DNA from: Fragilaria crotonensis
Lineage: Eukaryota; Bacillariophyta; Fragilariophyceae; Fragilariales; Fragilariaceae
Reading direction: 5' to 3'
Length of the DNA stretch: 64,000 nt
Assembly: GCA_022925895.1 (NCBI GenBank)
Contig: JAKSYS010000042.1
Span: forward strand, 108,348 to 172,347
The stretch's first letter is position 1, and the number at the start of each line of letters is the position of its first letter. Of this stretch, positions 35,436-45,023 are shown piece after piece. A model generated the notes under the pieces. It was given only the letters and a program-made list of their open reading frames with translations. It searched no databases and was not told where the DNA came from. Made by a program: the position numbers and the translations under genes.

Positions 35436-36183
35436 TCAGCTTTCGCGCCAGCCCAACCGCTGGATCCAATTCGTAAGGATAGAATTCGAGTCTTTCTTCA
35501 TGATTTCGTCCGACAAATACTTCCTCTGAATGTAATCCATCTCCTCATCCTCCGACATGCCCTTCGTCGCAATCTTATCAGGATCATCCTTGCTGAAATC
35601 CATCCCGGACCAGCCCTCAATGTCTGCCCTTCGTTTTCGACCCCAGACCCTCGAAGAATCAAACGCCTCCTGAAAAGATCTGAATCCGCAAGCATAAAAC
35701 GATACTATTTTTGAGAAAGGTAAGGTATTAGTCACGAGCTCCTCCTATTCATGGCGGAAACAAAGTACACCTATCCCGAACATGACTCACATGCTCAACA
35801 GCTGCAAAACTACCCAAACTGAGCATCGTCCCGATACCAAAGGCTCGCGCTGCTAGCATTCGCCCATCTACAGTAAATTTGAGCGGCGGAGGTCGTTTCC
35901 CTAAAGCTTCGACTGCCTTGCGATGTGCCAACTCTTTGGCCTCCTTCTCCGCCTCTTTCACTTGCTTCTGGAAGCCGGAATAGGCTCCAAGGCACAGGGG
36001 AACTGCGGCAATCAGAAACACATGAGCTGGTTCAATCCCAAATGGTCCTACAATTCGGTCGGATGATCGTTCGGTTGATAGTACTGTTGGAGCACTTGTC
36101 GCAGATGATTTGTTTCCGCTATCACCGTTTTGTGCATCCATGGTGAGTTTCATTTCTTTTGGTGAACTGGGTGAACTATGCAC
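35436..36183 (-). CDS. TMEM242-like membrane protein
   Basis: Exon 1 (36183-35791) ends at a strong GTGAGT donor; the continuation lies in another frame ending at 35436 (acidic tail MSEDEEMDYIQRKYL). The best phase-consistent acceptor is TTTTCAG at 35670-35676, giving a 121-nt intron and about 208 residues, but an AATAG acceptor near 35716 would keep ACGFRSFQEAF, which fits the family better and would need a different donor. Two hydrophobic helices (AHVFLIAAVPLCLGAYSGF and ARAFGIGTMLSLGSFAAV) separated by a charged linker ending MLAARAFG match the TMEM242 layout (mitochondrial inner-membrane factor for respiratory complex I assembly in animals). Assignment rests on layout and weak motifs. Confidence 0.5.
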
Positions 36184-36335
36184 AGTTAATCAGAGTACGG
36201 CGAGTGTCGGAAATCGGAATGTGAAGCATGGTCGGACAGTAAAAATGTTGACCAGTAAACGTACATCACGTATCATCTACTAGTGAACCACCAACTACTA
36301 GTAGCTACCTATGGGCTACGCTGGCGTAGAGTCTG

Positions 36336-36404
36336 GAGTATCACGTACAGTATCACGTATCACGTACAAGTATCACGTATCACGTATCACGTATCACGTA
36401 TCAT
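36336..36404. repeat. TATCACG heptamer microsatellite
   Basis: Nine GTATCAC/TATCACG units, five of them perfectly tandem at the right end and the rest spaced by short GTACA or GTAC inserts. It lies about 150 bases upstream of the TMEM242-like start codon, in the space between two minus-strand genes. Confidence 0.8.
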
Positions 36405-36636
36405 ACTGTAGTTTCGGTTTCCGTCGTTTACGGTATACGTTGCTGGTACCAGCACTGCCGGTAACTGAACAGTATTCATGATGTGGATGAGTTCGTTTAA
36501 TGTAGTACAAGTCTCTACTGCCACGACGGAGTGGAGGAGTCCTACTTGTGGTATAGGGTATAGCACTGGATCAGAAGATTGTTGAAGACGTAATTACGTG
36601 CCCTTGCTAATCCACTCACAGGCAACGAGCTGTCAA

Positions 36637-37748
36637 CTACTTTGGAGCTGGGGATACGGCAATCATTGGCGTTGCTGCTCGACTAATCGACGAAGATTCT
36701 GGGGCACTGTCTGCCGATCTGCTTTCCTTCGTTGGCGACGGTTTGGGCGTCCTGGAACGCGATTCCCCATTCTCACCATGCTCGGTGTCGTCGATGTCTT
36801 CAGCGTCCTCGTCCATTTCAGCATCATCGGTTGCTACTCCGTCTCCTGCGTCTGTCGGCGACGTTGGCTCTACGGCTTCCATGGGTATCGCCCCCAGACC
36901 CACTTTACCTGTCAACTTGAAATGCCAAGCCTCCAGTGGACGTTCAAGGTCTCTCAATAGCAGCATGGAATCCTCCTCTGCATCCTCCTCTTCATCCACC
37001 TCAGGAAAACCTCCGTAGTATTCATCATAATAGCGTTCTTCTTCATCCAACGAATCTTCGTCGAGGAATTCATCGTCACCGATAGTTTCTTCTACCGTTT
37101 TCGTTCCGTTGGTTTCCTCCTCGACCGGTTCACTCTTTTTGACGTTCTTTTTCTTAGCAGCATTCGGCTTATTCTCCGCAGCGCCAGCTCGGTGGGACAG
37201 TTCCCTTGCTGCAGCCACAGCGGCTGCATGCGCTTGTAGCTTTTGCGACGTTCGTTCTAATTTCCGTCGCTTTCTGTAATCAGAATCCTGCTGATAGAGC
37301 GAGACATGCTTTCTGCGCCTCGCAGACTCTTCTTTGCTCAGCTCCTGGCCCGACAAACGCCGATCCCGACAGACGACACCCTGTTGCAAGACCGTCGCTA
37401 GAAATCTATCCGCTGCAGCAGCAGTCAACATTGCGACAGTCTCGTCAAGATAACCTACACCCTGACGGTGCAGCATTCGGCGAGCGAGAGATGTGGCACA
37501 GTTGGACCACCGTCACGTTGTTGTTGCAATCTTCTCAAGAATTTTTGAAGCTTTTCATCCTCATTCTGTAGTGTGGCAGCTGCCAATTGTTGAGATGACT
37601 GACGTTGCAATACTGGAGCGCGTGCTCCTGATGTCGACGACGACAGCTGCCGCAGTGGCGGCGATGGTACTGCATGGGCAGTCGTTGTGGATGAAGGAGG
37701 CGGCAGGCCGAGTCTAGCTCTCTGCAATTCTACCATTCGTTCCGACAT
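36637..37748 (-). CDS. Possible histone-fold (TAF10-like) protein with acidic tail
   Basis: Two overlapping minus-strand frames, 37748-37455 and 37476-36637, appear to be one gene of about 365 residues. The first ends in KLQKFLRRLQQQRDGG.TVPHLSLAECC; the second begins with HRQGVGYLDETVAMLTAAAADRFLATVLQQ. Joined, this reads like a histone fold resembling TAF10 (P..V..Y.L...G...D..V..L...A...F....L..A), but the match is loose. The rest is basic (KRRKLERTSQKL), alanine-rich, then strongly acidic (EFLDEDSLDEEERYYDEYY). The join needs a one-base indel near 37460-37475 or a 38-nt GT-AG segment. TAF10 belongs to TFIID and SAGA. I hold the family name loosely. Confidence 0.45.
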
Positions 37749-38757
37749 TTTGGGCGTGAATATCTAAATCGAGAGGTGTTTTGGTGTCTGGAAAGGTCGT
37801 TGCGGTGGTCTTTTATCCCAATTCGCGACTCGCTTGCGCCTCTTATAAGTTGATCCCCTTAGCACTTCTGCATACTCTTTTGCGCAAGTCTTGATTAAGT
37901 TGTCGAAGATAGACCGAGAGACGCTCTGGGATGATAATCGAACTGCAGTGCTCGTGACGCACGAAATGATCAGAGAGAGGGAAAACTACTTTCGGTACTA
38001 GTGTTCAAAACTGTTCGACCCCTTCTTTTCAACCCTCCAGTCGCGTATCGTTCAAAAGTGTCGAATGTTGATGGTCAGCAACGAGGGCGTTCAAATAGTG
38101 GGTTGGATCTCGACGATGAGAAATGATTACAGCGCCGGGGAACGTCAAACGAGGCGACCTCGACGGTTTCATGCCTCTGATGAGCAAGGATACTTACCAG
38201 AAGTCACACATGTTCTACACCCCTATAAAAAACCAACAGAGCGTGTACCCAACTGCCAACGACGGGTATCGGAAAAATCCATGGCATTCCCTCTCGGCCA
38301 CACAAAAACAAGGATTGTAACACCAACAAAAATAACCGTTGCACATCGGCATAGTGAATTAGCTAGGTGAGGGTTGAGGTTGCGAATGTCGTTCCTCATA
38401 TTGCAGTTTTAGTCCTCCAGCCTCCAGTAGCCGTTGTCTTTAACGGAGGACGTGCTCTGCGTCTCCGTACTACAGTGCCAGGAATTCCGAACCCATACAT
38501 AAGTATTCCGAGTGTACTGTATGATATATGTAGCACTCTTGTATGCTACTGTTTGAATCTTCGCGCTACGGATGTAGATGAGCATGAAACTCCAATTCTC
38601 CTACTTGTACCTAGTTTCCAGCGTGTCAACTTGTCAACTGTCAACATTCAACATACAGCATCTCTGCATAATTCTGGATCCATTCCGTCACACATGCATT
38701 GTTCGCATCGACATCGTAAGCGTCAACCGAAGCTACCGCGCCTCTCTAGCACTCGCG
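37749..38757. other. Intergenic between divergent genes
   Basis: No supportable gene. The frames here (up to 180 codons, 38367-38909) overlap the start of the next gene and have no domain or codon character. Contains both promoters. Confidence 0.45.
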
Positions 38758-39597
38758 ATGTTCACCACTCGTCGAATCCTTCTAATAGTACTACTCCACG
38801 TCACCACCTGCCAAGGATTCGTACCACCGCCGACACGACAGAATCATCATCGTCATGTAACTGTTCTTTTCGACAACAAGAAGAGACAAAATGGGTACAA
38901 ATTCGGTGACTTGACCAAATCCCTACTGGGTACAACGGCCAAGGTCTTGATAGGCACGAAGGAAGAGTACCAATTCGGTGACATTACCAAAGGTGTGGTT
39001 AAGAAGGCAGCAGATGCGGTGAAGGAAATCAGTGGCAAAGATGATTATCAATTTGGTGATTTGACTCGCGCTTTGGATCGCAAGGCCAAGGAAAAGGCTG
39101 CGGAGTTCACGGGCAAGAGCGATTACCAAGTGGGAGATATCTCCAAGGAAATACTGCGCCGTGTCCGAGCTGGAGAGTACAAGGTGGAAGATATCATTTT
39201 GCTGGTGAAAATCATGGCGACTTTGGGAGCCGAGTTTAGTCCTCTGGCGAGCGTGCTGCCTGCGAAACTTCTGCTTGAAATGATGAATTATTCATTGGCC
39301 CAAGAAGTAGGGGGTAAGGTCTTGGAGATTGTCACTGGAACTCTGGATAAGCGCTTCAAGGAAGCCGTCACAGGCGATGCTGATTATGCTGTCGGTGATT
39401 TGACCAAGAAGGCTATTCTTAATTTTATCGGGAAGAAGGACGGAGAGTATGAGTTGGGAGATTTGACGAGGACGATATCACAAAGGCTGAAGGAAAAAGA
39501 TAGAAGTGGACCTGGTGTTACGATCGACGCAGAATTTGTCAAAGAGTTGGAGCAATGGGATGCTGCATTGAAACTGAACGATATCAAACATCTATGA
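38758..39597 (+). CDS. Secreted or plastid protein with repeated YxxGD[L/I]T motifs
   Basis: Single exon, 279 residues, start chosen at MFTTRRILLIVLLHVTTCQGFVPPP, a signal peptide with a GFVPP cleavage/transit junction typical of diatom plastid precursors. After it comes a repeat: YKFGDLTK, YQFGDITK, YQFGDLTR, YQVGDISK at residues 47, 71, 97 and 123 (spacing 24-26), a degenerate YKVEDI at 141, a hydrophobic helical segment (145-200), then YAVGDLTK at about 209 and YELGDLTR at about 231. Between motifs are lysine/alanine-rich amphipathic helices. I recall similar motif proteins in algal genomes without a known role. No enzyme motif seen. Confidence 0.7.
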   Translation: MFTTRRILLIVLLHVTTCQGFVPPPTRQNHHRHVTVLFDNKKRQNGYKFGDLTKSLLGTTAKVLIGTKEEYQFGDITKGVVKKAADAVKEISGKDDYQFGDLTRALDRKAKEKAAEFTGKSDYQVGDISKEILRRVRAGEYKVEDIILLVKIMATLGAEFSPLASVLPAKLLLEMMNYSLAQEVGGKVLEIVTGTLDKRFKEAVTGDADYAVGDLTKKAILNFIGKKDGEYELGDLTRTISQRLKEKDRSGPGVTIDAEFVKELEQWDAALKLNDIKHL

Positions 39598-40196
39598 CAC
39601 CATGACAAAGGCGCAGATCAAAACGCTATGCAGCCGAAGAACCGCTTCTACAAGTGCCTAATAAGGTCGAGTCTATTACTCTTTGTACATTGACTTTGCG
39701 TGCGTTCGATGCGTGGGAAGTCGATACTCGTCAACGAGCCCAGGTACAAGTATGGATGGAGGGACGAGGTCCAACAACACTGCCTGCACATAGCACACAC
39801 GCGGGAAATTCGTTAGCTTTTCATGAGATTGGTGGAGTCATCACGTACAACCATGTACTAATGGTACAAGTACTACTACTTCACGACTTTGCGACGATCT
39901 GGAACTTTGCATACCTCTCAATCTATAGTAGCAGTACTCGTAGGTCTACTACTAGTACTGTCGAGCCACTCCCTCGTACCCTGGGCGTACCAGTACGAGT
40001 ACTTGTACTCCATGAGTGTGTGCTTTCGCTGGTACTTATACTTGTACCGTACTTGTACATGAACCAGTCCAAGATCCTTCATCCGATTCTTGTTCCTTGG
40101 GTGGATTCGATGATTCGACAACAGATCTCACAACGGCACAAACCCAGGTCGCAGTCATAGTCGCAATCCTCCTGAACCCGTCGTTTCCAGCTCGTC
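39598..40196. other. Intergenic, GTAC-rich
   Basis: No supportable gene. About 39840-40070 is packed with GTACTAG/AGTACTTGTAC words. Upstream space of the nuclease gene. Confidence 0.45.
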
Positions 40197-40960
40197 ATGG
40201 GATGGTTCGGACCTGGAAAGGACGATGAGACCAAATTTACAACTTCCTGGCTCTCGGATTACATCAAGATTTCGCCCGACACTTTGTCAAAATTAGAACA
40301 TGTCACAACGGCTTATTCCACCTCTCAAATGCTTTTCATTGGATCAGCGTGTACGGCTGCCTTTGTCCTAGGCTTCCGCGCCGGCCGAATCCGTCCCATG
40401 TTCCGACGCTTTTCCGACGTGACGGAAATTCCGTCGTCGGATTTGGGATCATCGGCGCCGTGGTTGACGGGAAGAGTCGTCTCTGTCAGTGACGGCGATA
40501 CTCTTCGGTTTTGGCATATCCCGTCCCGTTTGCATGCGTCCAAGCCAGATTCGGAGGCAAAATTGTCAGAACAGACTCTTCCGATCCGAATCTGTACCAT
40601 TGATACGCCAGAGACTGCCAAATTCGGCAAGCCAGGTCAACCATTTGGGGAAGATGCCAAGGACTATCTCTCAAAGCTGCTATTGGATAAAAGTGTGAAA
40701 TTCAGTTGCTAACGAAGGATCAGTACGGCCGTGCTGTAGGACAAGTCAGACGTCGAGGTTGGTTTCGATTTACCTATGCGGATGAGTACATGCTCAAGGC
40801 TGGTTTCGCGGAAGTCTATCTCGGCAACGGAGCGGTATACGGTGCGAAGGGTAAAGACTATTACCTCCAGCTTCAAGACCGGGCGCAGAAGGCTAAGAAG
40901 GGACAGTGGTCCCAGAAAAATCGTGAGTCTGCAGCTGACTTCAAGGCTCGAACAAAATAG
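40197..40960 (+). CDS. LCL3-like membrane-anchored staphylococcal-nuclease-fold protein, one frame break
   Basis: The frame from 40197 encodes a soluble start, one membrane helix (MLFIGSACTAAFVLGF, about residues 43-58) and an SNase domain: LTGRVVSVSDGDTLRFWHIP, IRICTIDTPETAKFGKPGQPFGEDA, then DKSVKF. The next frame continues exactly where the family should: QLLTKDQYGRAVGQV ... ADEYMLKAGFAEVYLG ... KAKKGQWSQKN, ending at 40960. The break is at the AAA run 40698-40700; one more A would read through. Fold residues for Ca2+ (D of DGDT, D of IDTPE) and catalytic arginine (IRI) and glutamate (GEDA) positions look present. FGKPGQPFGE is typical of fungal LCL3-type mitochondrial nucleases. About 253 residues if corrected. 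Confidence 0.8.
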
Positions 40961-41235
40961 ACTACGTGAAGGGCGAAGATTGATCCATTCTGCATTACGG
41001 GGTAATCCAGTTTGTTTCGATGTCATCTCGGGAGCGTCCTTTCTTCTATCCGGTATTTCAGTTAACTGATTCAGACTCCCGCCACAGGGAAATGTCTCAG
41101 CGAGCACTGGTACCCTACAGGTGGTCCTGAAATGCGATGAAGCTCACATGAGCTGCAATGTAGGCAGCTCTAAGATTAGATACTAAACGATGCATTGCAC
41201 TTGTGACTAATAATACTTGACGGAGAAGGTACGTT

Positions 41236-42688
41236 TCACGAGGACTCCATTTTCCGTCTTGATCCAGCCAAATGTGCATCCGAATCAGCAAACAGTGTGC
41301 TGAGAACGTAGGCTTGACTCAACAAGATTTCAATCTCTGTATCACCCCAGTCATCCGTCGGCATTCGCTGCATGAAGCCGAACAATTCATCGAATTCCAT
41401 CGACTGCAACTGTGACGAAAACTGGCAGAGGAAAGCGGCACATACATAGACGTGAAAGCTGGAAAAGCCACCGTCTCCCTCGGAGATATACGTATCCCAT
41501 AGTCGTTGCACGCATTTTGGATTGAACTCGCGCAGCAGCAAACAATTCATCCACTTGAACGAGAATTGCATGAATTCAATGCCTACGCTCTTGAGATAGT
41601 TCGTCAAATCGGAATCAATACGAGTCACTAGTTCTTCCAAACGCATCACCATGCGCTGAACGCCCGGTTGATCAGATGTGTAATGGTCTTGAATACCAGC
41701 CAAAAGTTTGGTAAGACACCAATAACAATCGGCTTCGACCTGTATAGCAACAATAGTGAGAAATTTTCCGCTGCGCAAAAGCACTCCTTGAAGACGGCAC
41801 TTCTACAAACAATCTTACCTCTTCCATGACAGCCTCCGTCACTTGTTTCATAACTTCACCATTTAACACGTTGTCAGCACTGCAATCTGGAAAGTAGTCT
41901 CCCAAGAAGACAACGATCAATGGTGTCGCCAAATCGTTGATTCCCTGAACATAACTGGACGCCGGATGCCGCATGGCCCAAACAAAGAGCAAACGACTCA
42001 GGGCCTTGCGAATGCGATCGTTTCGAAAGAGTCCCACCTCCGGTGCTGTCCTCGGCACATCCACCAAAACTTGTCGGAGGGTCTCTTGTTCTTGGACTGT
42101 ACGAACGTCATCGTCAATATCGTAATGCTGAAGGATGGCATCTTTGTATTCCACTCTCTTGCGAGCCAAGGTTTGGGCACGTCGCGCCTTGTTGGTGGGA
42201 AGGTATCCCAAGAGTATCTTCCACGCCAATGCTCGGCAGTGCGGAGGGATGCCGTTCCAACACAAGGCTTTGAGTTCCGTCATATTGACAATGTCGGCGA
42301 ACAAGGCGGCATCCAACTGTCTATCTTTGTAGGACGTGTTTCGGGTCATCGATGATTTTTTGTAATGGAAGCTGGCTTAGAGGCTCCTCCTTCCATGATC
42401 CGTTCCCAGGTGGTTTGTCTAGGACCATGGTTGGAATGTCGGGCATGCCTTGTCGTGTGGGCTTCGACAAGATTGGTGTAGGAGCTGGGGTTGCCATAGG
42501 CGTTCCTGTAGGTGTCATGCTAGTCGCACGAGGAGGAAGGCCTCTTGCATCGCCGTTGGCGTTCACCCGATCAGTATCATGGTCAGTTTTCTTTTCGGTA
42601 CAGGTACAGCGTCCGGCTCCTTCTCTTCTTCTGTGAACCTCAAGCTCCGACGTAAGAATCCAGGGAGTCCCTTCGGCTGAGAGGACAT
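41236..42688 (-). CDS. TBC-domain Rab GTPase-activating protein, TBC1D22 type
   Basis: The catalytic part is two exons, 42349-41819 and 41739-41236, around a 79-nt GTAAGA..ACAG intron in phase 0. It carries LCWNGIPPHCRALAWKILLGYLP, the arginine finger VDVPRT and the glutamine finger ASSYVQGINDLATP, all as in TBC1D22A/B, which act on Golgi Rabs and bind ACBD3 in animals. The C-terminus FSFKWMNCLLLREFN and LWDTYISEG are standard TBC blocks. Upstream coding continues in two other frames to an ATG at 42688 (MSSQPKGLPGFLRRS, then a proline-rich linker with PTGTPMATPAPTP), separated by single-base shifts at A runs near 42590 and at 42356-42361. Start could alternatively be 42349. About 460 residues if the N-terminus is real. 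Confidence 0.85.
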
Positions 42689-43555
42689 GGTTTGTAGGAT
42701 TAAGGACTAGAATGTACTCCGGTGTGTCGCACGTGACTGTTGCGAGTTGATGACTGGCGAGGAGATTCTACCGGTAGTTCGCGACTTGGGACGTGACCTT
42801 TGAGACTTTCGCCTTATTCGTCAAAACACCGTGACACACACTCACTTTCACCTGACCACGATATGATCTATAAAGAGCAAGGCCGCAACGGCATACAGGC
42901 AAATACACACCCACTCCAACTTCACCGACCGCGAGCAACTATTGTGGTGCTGTCGTGATGCTGTTCGGATGTTCGGATCACTGTAGTATCGTTCTTGCAC
43001 ACTGATGGTGCGCATTGCGCATCATGATTCGTAGATTGCGGTCATTGACGAGTTACACGCACCATCGCACTCCCCAACAGAAGTAGCAAGTAGTACAGTA
43101 CTTTTAGTAAGAGGGTGCCGTACTCCAGTACTTACATAGGCAGCTCTCTTTATCTTTTATGCCAGGTGGACTCCCAGTACACATAGCTACATACTAAGTG
43201 TAGTAGAGCAACGGAAATATGAAAGATGTGCCTTTGCTGCGCACGAGCGAATATGACAATATATGACGTGTCCTGTACGCCATGATATATTTCGTTACTA
43301 TCATACGCCACATACCACTATATGGACTATGCACTATGCACTATACTGCATAATGCATACACTCATTATTACGGCGCGGGGATTTCAAAATCATCAAGGC
43401 TGAGAGTATTATTTTATGGCAGTACCAGCTCGTGCCACAGACCAAAACCTTGACAGTTTGACGTCTCCGTCTAAACCTCGACCGAGACTCGGAGAACAAG
43501 CGATTACTGTCCTAGACCAAACCTGTTGAATCTTACATGCGAAGTCTTGCCCATC
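42689..43555. other. Intergenic between divergent genes
   Basis: Contains the promoters of the TBC gene and HUS1. Short GTAC clusters near 43090-43140 and ATATGACG/ATACTGCATAATGCAT words near 43250-43370. No gene supported. Confidence 0.5.
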
Positions 43556-44709
43556 ATGAGATTCAAAGCGGAACTCGCTATCGAACAAGTGCAATTGCTG
43601 TATTCACTGATAGGACCAATCTCCCGAATCTCCACCCAAGCCATTGTCTATTTGGATCCAGAATTCATCCGGCTGTCCAGCCGAGACGGAGATGGCATAT
43701 CGTGCTTTGCCGAACTCAAAGTAAGAGGCGGCATCTTTCTATCGCACAAGATTGAGAGTGTCGCGGACAACGCCATTGTCTTTGAAATTGATTTGCTGCA
43801 ATGGAGAGGCGCTATGCAAAGCATTTTGGGGGAACGAAATGATGGAGTTCAACAATCCCAACAAGATGGCGGAAGATCTGCAGATAATATTTATCCCTCC
43901 CACAATGGCAGTGCCGCCACCACCATCATGAAACTCGCCAAACGCCACGGCGGTATCGCGTGTCTATGTGTGGATGGCAAGTGCGCCGGTGCTGCGGTAG
44001 ACGTTTATCATGCTATACCCATCCGCATTATGCGAGCAGGTGATATGCAGTGAGTTCGACTGACTTGTCTACCGAAATTTACCCAACACTGACCCATCTC
44101 TCATCCCGCCTTCCTTCACTTTCCAGGTACCACTTGCCACCGCTGATTCAATTGCCCGACGTACAGCTAGAAATAACTAACAGGAAGGCTTTGCGGGTTG
44201 TAGTCGAACGACTCAAAACCATTTCACCAATTGGTACGACCATTCTGATACTCTTCTTCCTGATTTGTCCAAGCACAGGCTACCTTTTGTTCGCAAATGA
44301 TTCTGTCGACTCACTCACCTGTGTTCCCATCATTACAACACTAGCCTATCTGGAAGGATCCATGGCCGGGGAGTTGACCCTCCGTGTGGATAGTGACGGA
44401 TCTTCGATTCGGACTTTTTTCTCGAAGTGGGTGCCACGCTTCGATGACACGAAATCATCCCAGAACAGCAGTAGTCAAACCACCAACAGCGATCCCGAAA
44501 TTGCCACTTGTGTGTTGAAGGTGGACACGAAAAAGCTATCCGCTGCGCTTCAATGGCAAGCGACCATGCATAAAAATGTCAGTTCCGCCTTGCTCTGCAT
44601 GGTGGAGAATGAAATGCTGGTGGTGCATGTTTTGTTGTCACCCGCATCTGTTGGATTCTTTACATATTATGTGCCTGTACACTTCTTGTCGTCCTCCGAA
44701 TTGGATTGA
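43556..44709 (+). CDS. HUS1: HUS1, checkpoint clamp (9-1-1) subunit
   Basis: Exon 1 (43556-44049) starts MRFKAEL, the conserved HUS1 opening, and ends in DVYHAIPIRIM; a 77-nt GTGAGT..CCAG intron leads to YHLPPLIQLPDVQLEI and VVVERLKTIS. The C-terminus (KKLSAALQWQATMHKNVSSALLCMVENEMLVVHVLL ... FTYYVPVHF) matches the last strand block of HUS1 (Y-[FV]-[IV]-P). HUS1 forms the ring-shaped RAD9-RAD1-HUS1 clamp loaded at DNA damage to activate ATR. A second intron of 111 nt (44234-44344, GTACGA..CTAG) is likely: it is in frame and stop-free, but it encodes a hydrophobic stretch (ILILFFLICPSTGYLLF) foreign to the family, and removing it brings ERLKTIS next to LEGSMAGELTLRV. About 321 residues after removal. 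Confidence 0.8.
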
Positions 44710-45023
44710 AAGGGGAGCATCAGACAGGAGTCAATGTGGGTTGATTTGAACACGAGTTTGTAAAATCACAACAAAATGAACCTTGGTTGTGGTGGAATCT
44801 TTTCATATGACAACAGCGGAGCGAGCAAAGCTTTCTACACCATTAGACATCGCAATTACTCAAATGTGGAACCACGTGGTTGCTTCCAGGTAGCGTATGC
44901 CATTCAGGATGGCACTTCTGAACCCGATCCTGCGGACGATGGACATGCTGCAATGCAGCGATCCTTAGCTAACAGAAAATGCATAGTTGCCAATTGATTC
45001 TTAAGATGGTCAATCTGAAACTT
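44710..45023. other. Intergenic between convergent genes
   Basis: About 310 bases between the HUS1 and GANP-like stops. A 73-codon plus-strand frame (44776-44997) has no recognisable feature. Confidence 0.4.

Noticed and set aside
37460-37500. A 38-nt GT-AG segment in the TAF10-like gene
   Set aside because: Also shorter than the confirmed introns, and it would delete the LSLAECC helix that fits the histone fold. Kept only as an alternative.
38065-38909. Frames of 101 and 180 codons upstream of the GD[L/I]T-motif gene
   Set aside because: No domain, composition like intergenic DNA, and the second overlaps the real start in another frame.
41966-42355. Plus-strand 129-codon frame
   Set aside because: Exact antisense of the TBC domain, which has clear catalytic motifs on the minus strand.
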